From Psychrobacter frigidicola (GTDB taxonomy: Bacteria > Pseudomonadota > Gammaproteobacteria > Pseudomonadales > Moraxellaceae): 64,000 nucleotides of DNA. The DNA is taken from the NCBI RefSeq assembly GCF_007997305.1, contig NZ_VORZ01000001.1:1116001-1180000 (forward strand), given 5' to 3'. Position 1 is the first letter of the stretch. Every line of letters begins with the position of its first letter. Position numbers and translations under genes: made by a program. Positions 49,348 to 58,836 of the stretch are shown in pieces. Below the pieces are notes generated by a model. It was not told the DNA's origin, searched no databases, and saw only the letters and a program-made list of their open reading frames with translations.

Positions 49348-50478
49348 CTATATATACTGCTGCACAAACTTCTGCTGATAGGCGGGTAACGCGCTATCTT
49401 GTATCCATATATTAAAGGGCTGTACTGTCCGCTTAATATCTTCATTACCATGAGCACCAAGCCATTCTAGCTCAAACATTAAATCGCGCATGACTTTAGG
49501 AATATCTGCCAAATAACGGTCTTTACCATCACGCTTGTAGAGACGAATAAAAATTCCCAATACTTTTAGATGGCGCTGGACTCCCATAATATTGACATCA
49601 TTTTCGAACTTTTCGGAACTATTAACAGTAGCTAAACCTGCCTGCTGCTGCAATTGCCAAAAATCGTGAATCCAACGTGATACTTGGGTCTCTGACCACT
49701 CTACATAGGCATCGCGCACTAATGATACCAAATCATAACTATAGGCACCAATGACGGCATCTTGAAAATCAATGACCCCTAACCCTGAGCTATCGGTCTT
49801 ATCTTGCATAAGGTTACGACTGTGGTAATCACGGTGGACAATGACCTGCGGCTGCGTCAAAACCTCTGTTATGAGCGCCGCCTTTAAACTCTCCCACAAG
49901 GTCTCATCAAGACTAGTCCCAATAAAAGGTACGAACCACTCTCTGAACAAGTCCATTTCACGGTTCAGCATGGCTGCATCGTAATCGGGTAATTGATGCT
50001 GTGCTTTTGCCGTTGCTACTGCTACCTTCTGTAGTGATATTAACGTCTGCATGGCCAGCTGATAGTACTCATTCACTTGCGTGGGAGTCGCACTCACTAA
50101 TAGTTCTGCAAACTCAGTCGTACCATAATCTTGCAAAACCAAAAACCCTTTAGCAACATCTTGAGCTATCAGCTCCGGCACATTTATTGCGGGCATCATC
50201 AGCTTAGTCACATTAATAAACTGCTGCATCGCATCTTGCTCGTCCGCTGAATCCATGACAATATAGCGCGCCGTAGATGTTCCATGGCTATCCCGCAATT
50301 GAATGCGATGGTAGCGGCGGGCACTAGCATCACCAGGCAAGCTATCAAGCATGAATTCTTGGTCTATAAAAACCTGTTGCAACCACGCCGTTAACTGTTG
50401 CTTACGCCTATCGGTACTAGCGTCAATCAAGTCAGATTCAGTAGTCGCGTCAGGTGTTAATAGCATTTTATCTGTCAT
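49348..50478 (-). CDS. amgK: N-acetylmuramate/N-acetylglucosamine kinase
   Basis: 376 residues of the aminoglycoside phosphotransferase-like kinase fold. Catalytic loop VHRDYHSRNLM (Asp as base), metal-binding VIDFQDAVIGAYSYDLVSLVRDAYVEW, N-terminal LPGDASARRYHR. The context with murU and divergent from lptD-surA is the one conserved in Pseudomonas and relatives, so the anomeric MurNAc kinase role is well supported. About 35 residues longer than the Pseudomonas protein, at the N-terminus. Confidence 0.9.
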   Translation of the reverse strand: MTDKMLLTPDATTESDLIDASTDRRKQQLTAWLQQVFIDQEFMLDSLPGDASARRYHRIQLRDSHGTSTARYIVMDSADEQDAMQQFINVTKLMMPAINVPELIAQDVAKGFLVLQDYGTTEFAELLVSATPTQVNEYYQLAMQTLISLQKVAVATAKAQHQLPDYDAAMLNREMDLFREWFVPFIGTSLDETLWESLKAALITEVLTQPQVIVHRDYHSRNLMQDKTDSSGLGVIDFQDAVIGAYSYDLVSLVRDAYVEWSETQVSRWIHDFWQLQQQAGLATVNSSEKFENDVNIMGVQRHLKVLGIFIRLYKRDGKDRYLADIPKVMRDLMFELEWLGAHGNEDIKRTVQPFNIWIQDSALPAYQQKFVQQYI

Positions 50479-50911
50479 ATTTTTATTTATCCTATAAAGG
50501 CATCGTAAGTTAAAGATAAAGAATCGTCGTCACTCATTAAAATAGTGATAAGTCAGGCAAATTATTGTTAAAATGGGTTATATTTTAGTGTCGTTAGTTT
50601 TTCAATTTATTTTTTAAGCTAATAATGATTAGCCCGCTGTACCCGAAGTGAGAAAAACGTCTTGCTACGTCATAAAATTCGATGAATAGTGTAGCCGATT
50701 TGGTTTTTTTTGACTATGATAAGTCGTCACTGGGTGTAAGATGATAGATTGTCTAGGCTAGACTAGCACTTATTGCTCGTATCAGAGGCTGTTAGCCGTA
50801 TGATAATAGTGCGAAGTGCTGATATATCAACTTAAAGTATTAACCGTCTTATCATTACTGAACCTGCAATTACTATAAAATATCAGATATAAGCTCTCAG
50901 AAGTTAATATA
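50479..50911. other. Divergent intergenic region amgK / lptD
   Basis: 433 bp between divergent genes. I see no gene or strong palindrome; promoters for both directions must lie here. Confidence 0.5.
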
Positions 50912-53900
50912 ATGCATTGGCATTATGCTAGTACGCTTGCTGTTTGGTTTTATAGTGATGAAAACCTCACTTTATTAACTCCAAATCGCAACCCATTAGG
51001 CTTTGCAATCATAGGTGTGCCCTTGTTATATTCTCCGCTTTACCAAAGCATCCGTTTAATTTTATTTGGTGCCTTAAGCCTGACCGTGAGCGCTGCTGCC
51101 ACCGCAAGTCTGGATATACAGACGACCAAACCGCTGATAACGCCTAGCACTGGCGCAGGAAGTAGTGCCTTTAAAGCTGCCAATAACACTATCGTTGCCA
51201 ATGCCAATAACTTTGCTAATGATATAGATACTGATGACCCTGCCATTGATATTGCCAACAATGACAATGCAGACAACATTACTGAAATCACTGAAAATAC
51301 CGATAAAACTGCCGTACAATCTTTAGATAATCCTCAGTCAGTCGGTGGTACTCAATTAGTAAATAGCACTCAATTATCAGAAAACTCTAGCGTTAACGAC
51401 AGCGTTAAAACCAGCAAGAGCAACAAGTGGTCGCGTAAAAGTATAAAAAACAAATCGTCAGCAGATGATAGTAAAATTAATGTTAAAGATGCAAACATTC
51501 AAGAAAGCTTGCAACGGTTGGCGGAATTTTACAAGTTAAAGCCTGATGCTGACACTAACGTTATTGTGGATACTGAAAGCAACGCACAACAGCTCCCTAC
51601 TAATGACAACCAACTTCAAAATAGCGGCCGAAACAGTGATAAAAATAATGCGCAAACCCTTCCAAAACTAGGTACTAATTTAAATCTGTTACCAAGCTCA
51701 GTAGACAGCGCCCAACGTTGTGAAGGTCAATGGGTTTATCCCAGTCGCAACCCTAACTACCAACGCGCTGTCAATGATGGACAAACACCGACGAATTTAA
51801 ATGGCATCCCTAATAATCAAGCACCGTTATTTACTGAATCCGACTATGGCTATTACGATAATGTCGATTATGCTGAGCTATCAGGTAATGTCATTATTGA
51901 TCAAGGTACCCAGCATATCGAAGCAGATAAAATTGTGCTGGACTTAACTACCGGTGTAGCTGGTGCCCAAGGTAAAGTGATGTTTACCGATCAAACAACA
52001 GGCAACGATAATAGTGTCAATGGTATGCCAACATCAGCACTGCCCAATAATACTCCGCGTGATAATAACAAAACCAATATCACGGAACAGGCGTCACAAG
52101 GGGGCTTGATTGGGGTAGCAGACAGTTTGGCTTATAGTACGGAGACTGGGCAATCAACGGCTTATGGCGTGGCTTTTGCTAGCGTGCCCTTACAAGCCCA
52201 TGGTTATGCTAAACGACTTAATCGGCCTAACGAGAGTCAATATGAGCTCGATAATGTCATGTTTAGCACCTGCCCCCCAACAGATCGTAAATGGCAACTT
52301 GAAGCCAAAAGTATCGACTTAGATACGGATACGGGACGTGGCAAAGCCTATGACACTACTTTCCGCATCGCCGATATACCCGTATTTTATTTACCCTATT
52401 TTAACTTCCCTATCGACAATCGGCGTGGTAGTGGGTTCTTATTACCCAGTGCCAGTCTTGGCAGTAAAAGTGGCCTTGAAGTTGATGTTCCTTATTATTT
52501 AAATTTAGCACCCAACTACGACGCGACAATCAATACCCACGTTTATACCAATCGTAATCCCATGCTCTCAGGTGAGTTCCGTTATTTAACGGAGAACTAT
52601 GGCGAGGGTATTTTTAACGGCTCTTATTTACCGAATGATAAAGAGTATGATGGTAAAGATCGCAGCAGCTTTTTTTATGATCACTTTTGGTCATCCAGCA
52701 GCATTCCACGTCTAAGTGGTGATGCAAAGTACAGCTACGTATCCGATGAAGATTATATTAATGATTTTGATACGCTAGGTTTGTCAGACAATACGTTGAA
52801 TCTGCCGCGGCGCGCACGTCTTAACTACTATAACGACTATGTTAGCGGTGAGATTAAAGTCGAAACTTTCCAAACGCTCAATGCCTTTACCAATACTGGC
52901 GAGGCGCTAGAAGATAAAGATAAGCCCTATTCGCGTTTACCACAGTTGACCTTGAACTACCGTCTGCCATGGGCGGAGAGCTTCGATATTACTGGTGTTC
53001 ATGACTCAGCTTATTTTAAAAAATCCATCGATGATGGTTCTGAAGATGAAAAAAGTGGCGTACGAGTCTACAATAAGATTAGCGCGGCTTATCCTATAGA
53101 GTCTTCGTGGGGTTATGTTAAGCCTGAGCTTAGCTTGCAGCATTTATATACTTCCTATGATCAGGACAGCTTAGAAGACAATGAACTGAGTAAAGCAGAT
53201 GGTAGTCAATCCGTATTTGTACCACAGGCCAGTGTTGATGCAGGCCTTTATTTCTACCGTGGTGGTTCACCTTTCGGCGCATTTGACGACACTATGGGTG
53301 GTTATCAGATACTAAGCCCACGGCTTAAATATACTTATTCGCCCTATAAAGATCAAAATGATATTCCTAACTTTAATACCCGTATCGCATCCATTAACTA
53401 TGAGCAGCTGTTCTCAGACAGTTGGTTCTTAGGTCACGACCGTCTGCAAGACTTGCATGCCTTTACGCCAGGGGTCAACTATCGTTACATCGACGCAACG
53501 GGCGTGACACGTTTTGATGGTAGCATTGCAGAGCAGTTTTATATCGATGATGGACGTGTCACTTTAGAAGACCAAAAACCTGTCTTCACTGCCTCCTCTT
53601 CTGGGATGGTTTGGAATGCCAGCGCGCAGCCTTATAATAACGTCTGGGTGGATGTCAGCGGTGCGTTTAATAATAGCTATGATTTAAACTTTATTACCAC
53701 TGAGCTGCGCTATCAACCAACAGAAAATAGCTTATTTAACGTAGGCTTCGTTAAACGTCAGCTTGATGACAACACTAATCAGTTGCCTTTGTCTGCATTT
53801 ACCGCGTCAGCTATTTTCCCTGTCAATAATAATTGGCGGGTACTAGCACAGGGTCAATATGATTATCGCCGTGATAAAATACTTGACTCACTCGTTGGCA

Positions 53901-54103
53901 TTGATTATGAGGATTGCTGCTTTGGCTTTGCCGTTTATGGTCGCCGCTACTATAATGACTTGAATGTAAAAGACAAACCAACGCAAGCCATTATGGCAGA
54001 GGTTAGACTGAATGGTCTGGGTAGTGGCGCCAGTCGCTTAACTCGATTACTCTCTGATAAAGTTCTTGGTTTTGAGCCTGTACAAACTGCTTGGAAACAA
54101 TAA
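50912..54103 (+). CDS. lptD: LPS-assembly outer-membrane protein LptD
   Basis: 1063 residues (E. coli 784). LptD with LptE inserts LPS into the outer leaflet. A signal-like segment (LILFGALSLTVSAAATA) lies at about 51-66, so the real start may be later than ATG 50912 (GTG 51017 is possible). Residues 70-265 are Asn/Ser/Asp-rich and of low complexity. The OstA/LptA-like N-domain runs from about 305 (YAELSGNVIIDQGTQHIEADKIVLD) and the 26-strand barrel from about 500. The four cysteines of the inter-domain disulfides are present at 270 (RCEGQW), 454 (TCPPTDR) and 1002-1003 (EDCC), matching the pattern of E. coli C31, C173, C724, C725. Confidence 0.94.
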   Translation: MHWHYASTLAVWFYSDENLTLLTPNRNPLGFAIIGVPLLYSPLYQSIRLILFGALSLTVSAAATASLDIQTTKPLITPSTGAGSSAFKAANNTIVANANNFANDIDTDDPAIDIANNDNADNITEITENTDKTAVQSLDNPQSVGGTQLVNSTQLSENSSVNDSVKTSKSNKWSRKSIKNKSSADDSKINVKDANIQESLQRLAEFYKLKPDADTNVIVDTESNAQQLPTNDNQLQNSGRNSDKNNAQTLPKLGTNLNLLPSSVDSAQRCEGQWVYPSRNPNYQRAVNDGQTPTNLNGIPNNQAPLFTESDYGYYDNVDYAELSGNVIIDQGTQHIEADKIVLDLTTGVAGAQGKVMFTDQTTGNDNSVNGMPTSALPNNTPRDNNKTNITEQASQGGLIGVADSLAYSTETGQSTAYGVAFASVPLQAHGYAKRLNRPNESQYELDNVMFSTCPPTDRKWQLEAKSIDLDTDTGRGKAYDTTFRIADIPVFYLPYFNFPIDNRRGSGFLLPSASLGSKSGLEVDVPYYLNLAPNYDATINTHVYTNRNPMLSGEFRYLTENYGEGIFNGSYLPNDKEYDGKDRSSFFYDHFWSSSSIPRLSGDAKYSYVSDEDYINDFDTLGLSDNTLNLPRRARLNYYNDYVSGEIKVETFQTLNAFTNTGEALEDKDKPYSRLPQLTLNYRLPWAESFDITGVHDSAYFKKSIDDGSEDEKSGVRVYNKISAAYPIESSWGYVKPELSLQHLYTSYDQDSLEDNELSKADGSQSVFVPQASVDAGLYFYRGGSPFGAFDDTMGGYQILSPRLKYTYSPYKDQNDIPNFNTRIASINYEQLFSDSWFLGHDRLQDLHAFTPGVNYRYIDATGVTRFDGSIAEQFYIDDGRVTLEDQKPVFTASSSGMVWNASAQPYNNVWVDVSGAFNNSYDLNFITTELRYQPTENSLFNVGFVKRQLDDNTNQLPLSAFTASAIFPVNNNWRVLAQGQYDYRRDKILDSLVGIDYEDCCFGFAVYGRRYYNDLNVKDKPTQAIMAEVRLNGLGSGASRLTRLLSDKVLGFEPVQTAWKQ

Positions 54104-54258
54104 TAAATAGTTTGTCTAAAATACAACTGGCTTTAACAAATTGAGCCAACAAGAACACTAAACATTTACGCGACAATATTGTGCACAGTACCATCCCAAT
54201 AAGGGTGAATATGGTCAATAGACCACCACCCGATGCGATGACATTGATGAGGAGCATC

Positions 54259-55671
54259 ATGAGATTTTTTACTTTACGCCAAACCAGCCGTGCAGTCCTG
54301 TTTTCTATTGGTATGAGCACCGGCATAGCTCTCAGCCTCAGCGCCCAAGCCGCGACTGTCAAACCTACCAGCATCGGTGTTGGACAAACTGGCGCCAGTA
54401 AAACTGCCCAAAACAGCAATAACCGTCTCACACCAGTGAATAGTACAGATGGTATTATTGCTTTGGTCAATGACAACGCTATCTTAAAAAGTGATTTGAT
54501 TGCTGCTATCAGTCAAACTCAAGCGCGCGCGCAAGCTGCTGGTCAGCCGCTTGCTAATTCGCCACAGCTGCAGTCTGAAGTCTTAAATGCACTTATTTTA
54601 CGCGAATTACAATTATCACTGGTCAATCGCGTTGGTCTTAAACCTGATGATGCGGCTATCAATCAACGCCTTGCACAAATCGCCCAAGCTGAAGGGCTGA
54701 CCAGTCTTGCAGCCCTGCAGCAGCGTTTAGATGGCACGCAAGCGGGCAGCTATGCCACCTTGCGTGCTCAATTAATAGAAGACGCGGCCATTCAATCTTT
54801 GCAACAGCGCCAAATCTCTAGCCGTGTACGTATTAGTGAGCAAGATATTGATTCGTTTTTGGCCTCGCCAGAAGCCAAGCGTCTCAGCCAAAGCGAATAT
54901 CAAACCATTCACGTGCGGGTACCCTACATAGATGACTACAATCGCCTATCTCAAGCCCAACGTGATAGCGCGCTAAAAGTCGCGCAGGCACTGCGTACAC
55001 GTTTACAAGCACCAAACGTCGATGTTGCTGCTGCTATTGCCGCAGTTCAAGGAAGTTATCCCATTGAGATACAAGGTGGCGATATGGGCTTTCATAAAGC
55101 TGCCGCCCTACCAACTGAGTTATCAAGTGAGATTACCAAGCTTGCTGTTGGCGCAGTAAGTGCGCCGCTGGTGACCCCTGAAGGTATTAATATCATCAAA
55201 CTTGCGAACAAAAAATCTGGCGACTCGATGATAATACCTCAGTGGCATACGCGTCATATTTTGATTAAGGTTGATGAGTTACAGACAGATGCACTTGCTG
55301 AACAAAAAATAAATGATTTGTACAGTCAGCTGCGTCAAGGTGCTGATTTTGCAGGATTAGCAGCGACTTATTCAGATGATCCTGGCTCAGCTGGACGCGG
55401 TGGTGATCTGGATTGGGTCAGCGAAGAAGATATGATTGGACCATTTGAAGCCGTTATGAAAAACACTGCTGTTGGTGATTATTCAGCACCTTTTAAAACC
55501 CAGTTTGGTTGGCATATTCTAAAAGTTGAAGGTCAGCGTCAGCACGATGTGAGCGATCAATATCGCCGCAATATGGCACGCCAAGCGCTTTATCAACGCT
55601 TAGCGCCGCAAGCCCAAGAAGACTGGCTGCAAGAGCTGCGTTCAGGGGCTTATATTCAAGTACTTGAATAG
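54259..55671 (+). CDS. surA: Periplasmic chaperone/peptidyl-prolyl isomerase SurA
   Basis: 470 residues from ATG 54259 (MRFFTLRQTSRAVLFS), chosen because GAGGAG lies just upstream and the signal peptide (cleavage after SAQA near 32) then has normal length. Alternative in-frame starts lie at 54211 and 54181. SurA escorts outer-membrane proteins to the Bam complex. The N-terminal chaperone domain (about 60-180: GIIALVNDNAILKSDLIAAI) is followed by two parvulin domains. The second is the better conserved (WHTRHILIKVDEL, YSDDPGSAGRGGDLDWV, FGWHILKVEGQRQHDV). It follows lptD by 155 bp, the usual lptD-surA order. Confidence 0.94.
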   Translation: MRFFTLRQTSRAVLFSIGMSTGIALSLSAQAATVKPTSIGVGQTGASKTAQNSNNRLTPVNSTDGIIALVNDNAILKSDLIAAISQTQARAQAAGQPLANSPQLQSEVLNALILRELQLSLVNRVGLKPDDAAINQRLAQIAQAEGLTSLAALQQRLDGTQAGSYATLRAQLIEDAAIQSLQQRQISSRVRISEQDIDSFLASPEAKRLSQSEYQTIHVRVPYIDDYNRLSQAQRDSALKVAQALRTRLQAPNVDVAAAIAAVQGSYPIEIQGGDMGFHKAAALPTELSSEITKLAVGAVSAPLVTPEGINIIKLANKKSGDSMIIPQWHTRHILIKVDELQTDALAEQKINDLYSQLRQGADFAGLAATYSDDPGSAGRGGDLDWVSEEDMIGPFEAVMKNTAVGDYSAPFKTQFGWHILKVEGQRQHDVSDQYRRNMARQALYQRLAPQAQEDWLQELRSGAYIQVLE

Positions 55672-55734
55672 TACATAAGACTCAAATCAGCAATAGGTTG
55701 TTGATTTAGCCTCCTGCTTCAATATTAAATAACG

Positions 55735-55766
55735 AAGGGTATTTGCAAATGCAGATACCCTTTTTT
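55735..55766 (+). terminator. Intrinsic terminator of surA
   Basis: AAGGGTATTTGC, loop AAAT, GCAGATACCCTT (12 bp with one G-T), followed by T6. Confidence 0.9.
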
Positions 55767-56438
55767 ATTGCTTGATCGCTTTACTATTACTAACGACGAT
55801 AAATTAGTAATAAAAAATAAACAGCAGGATCGCTACGCTAGTAAGTAGCTAAATAACTCAAAAACTGTAAAACATCTCAATAACCTGCAATAACTATTTT
55901 TATTATATCGGTCTGACTTATATAGTTTGTTAACTCTATCGAAGATTAAACACACCAATTTCTTTGAGATATACCCTATTACGATATTTTAATTAAATAT
56001 AGATAATCAGTAACAAAGTTATTGTAAAAAAGGTAAAGATATTTTCTGTCAACTTCATACATGTGTAATTATTGAATTGTATACATTTTATTACTCTTTT
56101 AAGTCATTATTGTATGGTTTAGGTATGACAAGCTTCTTACCGTTCAACCTAATATTGCTACCGTTCATTTTTTTGTATAAGATATGCTCCATTAGCGGAA
56201 AAATTTGAGGTTGCTATGGAAAAACAAATTTAATTTTTAGAGATTATTGAGCAAAATTTTTCGAGTCGGTTCTATCCTCCATCCATTAAAAAGGGTATCA
56301 CGATCATATATATAACAAGGGAGCTATCTCTTTTAAAAAATCAAAAAAATAGGTTTGTTTAGACTATATTTTGGTTTTTCTGTTGTGTAAATTTAAGATC
56401 TAAATTGGAATTTTATATTAGTTTTGTGGGGAAATTTT
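55767..56438. other. AT-rich gene-free stretch before the acyltransferase gene
   Basis: About 670 bp, clearly richer in A and T than the flanks, with stops in all frames. Only micro-ORFs. TACCGTTCA occurs twice (56138-56146, 56160-56168). No IS ends or target duplications found. Confidence 0.5.
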
Positions 56439-58412
56439 TTGTTTGATAAGTATATTTTAAGTGGTTATAGAAATGATATTCAAGGGCTAAGAGCAATAGG
56501 CGCTTTAATCATCATGATATTCCACATATGGGTACATAAGGTATCTGGTGGTGTCGATGTTTTTTTCGTCATCTCTGGGTTTCTTATGTCATCAATTATA
56601 TTAAAGAGCTTCTTTGTAAATGGTACAATAAACCCGTTTCCTTTCTGGGGTGGAATAATAAAGAGGGTAGCACCTTCGGCTTATGTTGTCTTAGGCACAA
56701 CACTGATTGCGAGCTATTTAATAATATCTCCAGTTTTTATAGAGGGAGTGGTGCAGGAAATAATTGCAAGTGCATTACATATTGAAAACCTACAGTTGAT
56801 GCGTCAGTCTGTAGATTATTTAGCCGCTGATGTGTTACCCAGTCCAGTCCAACAGTTTTGGGCACTTTCTATTCAGATCCAATTTTATATCATCCTTCCA
56901 CTTGTTATCATACCCTTAGCATACATCTCAAAGAAGAAAAAAACATCATTACCTCTCTTCTTAGGTATCATCCTAATCATAATCACCTCTTTTATATATG
57001 CAGTAATTTCAGTTGAAAACGACCAATCTATAAGCTATTTCAACCCTCTATCAAGAGCTTGGGAGTTTTTCTTTGGTGTTTTTTCATTTCTATTAGTTTC
57101 AAACTTCAAAAAAATAAAATATAGAGGGATGTTAGGGTTTTTAGGTATATCCTTAATTATTGGAGGAGCAATACTTATACCTAAAGGTGCTGGTTTCCCA
57201 AGTTACGTATCATTAATTCCTGTAATCGGTGCTATGCTTATTATCATTTCAGGGTCAGGTGGTAATGGATTAATAAATAACATTCTTTCAAACAAATTAT
57301 TAGTATTTTTTGGAAGTATATCTTTTACTGTATACCTTTGGCACTGGCCTATATTAATATTTTATAAAGAGTGTTTTGGCTATAATACTGTTGGTATAGT
57401 TCAAGGTTTAGTTATTATATTTATATCTATTATCTTAGCTTATTTCTCAAGTCAAAAAATAGAATCCCATTTTAAAAAAATACCTAGAGAAAAAGTAGTT
57501 TTAAACTTTTTAATTGGTATCACATTTTTACTACCTGTTGTTGCATCAGCTCTTATGTATAAACATCAAATATCATCAACCGTCAAAAATTCAGTAATAG
57601 ATTTTGAGAGCAAAGAAATTAAACCGTTCTCTGAAGACAAAATTCACTTAGAAAATAAAGATACAGAAATTGATCAAGATACCTTTCTTTCAATAAATAA
57701 GATAATACCTGCTCCATATACTATAGGGTGTAATCAAGAGGGCACAGGGGTTAAGGCAAAAACCTGCAGTTTTGGAGATGTTAAATCTGACAAAAAAATA
57801 GTGCTAGTCGGTAGTTCTCATGCAACGCAGTGGTTACCCGCATTGGATGAAATAGGCAAAAAGATTAATGTCGAAATAATAAATATGACTAAAAGTGGGT
57901 GTTCTTTAGGAACATTCGAGACATCAGATGAATCCTGTGAAGAATGGAATAAGAGAGCGCTTGATAAAATTATAGATATAAACCCTTATGCAGTTATTAC
58001 AAACTCTACTAAAACAAGCGCTAATAAAAAAGAATTCATACCCCAATCATATATTGAGAGCTGGGAAAAAATAGCTTCTAATGGAATAAACATTATTGGT
58101 ATAAGAGATAACCCACGCTTTAATTTTGATGTACCAGAATGCATATACCAAAATAGAAACTCGCTAGATATAAACTCTTGTTCCATTAATAGAGTCGATG
58201 CTTTACTAGAAAAAGATCCTACAATAGAGTATAAAAATATTATTAGTAGTATTGATATGTCAGATATGTTTTGCACTAATGATAAATGTTTACCTGTTTT
58301 CTCTGGGAAAATGATTTATCGTGATAGTAATCATATGAGCGTAGAGTATACTTACTTTATAAGAGATAACCTCAAGACTAAACTCAATCGTATTTTGACT
58401 GACCTTAATTAA
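56439..58412 (+). CDS. OafA-like O-acyltransferase with C-terminal SGNH domain
   Basis: 657 residues from a TTG at 56439, preferred because GGGGA lies six bases upstream. Another TTG lies five codons earlier and no ATG is available near the family N-terminus. The N-terminal 340 residues are an acyltransferase-3 membrane domain with about ten helices, beginning GYRNDIQGLRAIGALIIMIFH and SGGVDVFFVISGFLMSS. A linker helix follows, then a periplasmic SGNH domain (about 430-657) with VGSSHATQWLPAL (nucleophile serine, GSSHA where relatives have GDSHA) and the Asp/His block YRDSNHMS at the end. Such proteins O-acetylate LPS O-antigen, capsule or peptidoglycan sugars; the acceptor here is unknown. 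The whole gene is strikingly AT-rich and uses AT-ending codons, unlike its neighbours, which suggests lateral acquisition. Confidence 0.85.
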   Translation: MFDKYILSGYRNDIQGLRAIGALIIMIFHIWVHKVSGGVDVFFVISGFLMSSIILKSFFVNGTINPFPFWGGIIKRVAPSAYVVLGTTLIASYLIISPVFIEGVVQEIIASALHIENLQLMRQSVDYLAADVLPSPVQQFWALSIQIQFYIILPLVIIPLAYISKKKKTSLPLFLGIILIIITSFIYAVISVENDQSISYFNPLSRAWEFFFGVFSFLLVSNFKKIKYRGMLGFLGISLIIGGAILIPKGAGFPSYVSLIPVIGAMLIIISGSGGNGLINNILSNKLLVFFGSISFTVYLWHWPILIFYKECFGYNTVGIVQGLVIIFISIILAYFSSQKIESHFKKIPREKVVLNFLIGITFLLPVVASALMYKHQISSTVKNSVIDFESKEIKPFSEDKIHLENKDTEIDQDTFLSINKIIPAPYTIGCNQEGTGVKAKTCSFGDVKSDKKIVLVGSSHATQWLPALDEIGKKINVEIINMTKSGCSLGTFETSDESCEEWNKRALDKIIDINPYAVITNSTKTSANKKEFIPQSYIESWEKIASNGINIIGIRDNPRFNFDVPECIYQNRNSLDINSCSINRVDALLEKDPTIEYKNIISSIDMSDMFCTNDKCLPVFSGKMIYRDSNHMSVEYTYFIRDNLKTKLNRILTDLN

Positions 58413-58595
58413 ATATTATATATAATAACAAACACTCAGTATAAAAATTGATATTTTTCAGGTTCTAGTCAGTTTAGTGTTCTAATTCAGAAAAGAGTAG
58501 CGTATCCTCGGCCAAAAACCATTATTTAATTGGGTGTTTTTGGTTTTGGGCAAATTCATAATATCTAATGTTACCCCAAGAAAACTTAACACACA

Positions 58596-58633
58596 ATAAA
58601 AAGCCCGAACCTAGGGCAATTGGTTCGGGCTTT
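58596..58633 (-). terminator. Terminator of the candidate sRNA
   Basis: On the minus strand AAAGCCCGAACC, ten-base loop, GGTTCGGGCTTT then TT: a perfect 12-bp stem with a U5 tract. It would also end transcripts from the EEP-family gene; on the plus strand the T run is only three. Confidence 0.88.
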
Positions 58634-58780
58634 AACGCTTCACGTTATTGTTATTATTGTTATTATTATTGATTCCGCACTGACTTGTCCTAAGTCATAA
58701 ACAATAGCTATAAAAAGCTGGGCTAACTGTCCTTATAGCTATTATCTCAACACTCCATCCTTGCTTATCCTTGTGTTGAT
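58596..58780 (-). ncRNA. Candidate Rsm/Csr-family sRNA (CsrA/RsmA sponge)
   Basis: A predicted RNA of about 185 bases transcribed from 58780 down to 58596. Three hairpins follow each other. First TCAACAC/GTGTTGA (58779-58773 with 58753-58747), whose 19-base loop carries three GGA, one in CAAGGATG, an exact CANGGANG. Then AATAGCTATAA-type 11-bp stem (58743-58733 with 58713-58703), loop starting AAGGACAG at the stem top. Then TGACTT/AAGTCA with pentaloop AGGAC. A sixth GGA follows, then an unpaired AAU-rich spacer (58644-58673) and the terminator. GGA in hairpin loops is the binding signature of CsrA/RsmA. Family membership and function are inference. Confidence 0.7.
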
Positions 58781-58786
58781 AAGGGC

Positions 58787-58792
58787 ATTATA
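58787..58792 (-). promoter_or_regulatory. -10 box of the candidate sRNA
   Basis: TATAAT, a perfect -10, placing the start near 58780. The -35 region (TAGTGG at 17 bp) is poor, as expected for an activator-dependent promoter. Confidence 0.55.
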
Positions 58793-58836
58793 GGGTAATG
58801 CTTTGTGTGCCACTAGACGTTAAAAGCCCTATTTAC

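Noticed and set aside
56216..56350. Micro-ORF starting ATGGAAAAACAAATT as a gene remnant
   Set aside because: Stops after five codons, and I could not match the following sequence to any family.
58644..58674. TTATTG/TTA microsatellite as a simple repeat only
   Set aside because: It lies between hairpin 3 and the terminator of the candidate sRNA and reads best as its unpaired spacer.
58596..58800. 6S RNA, RNase P RNA, tmRNA or SRP RNA
   Set aside because: None of the signature sequences of these RNAs is present; GGA loops and the GacA site point to the Rsm group.
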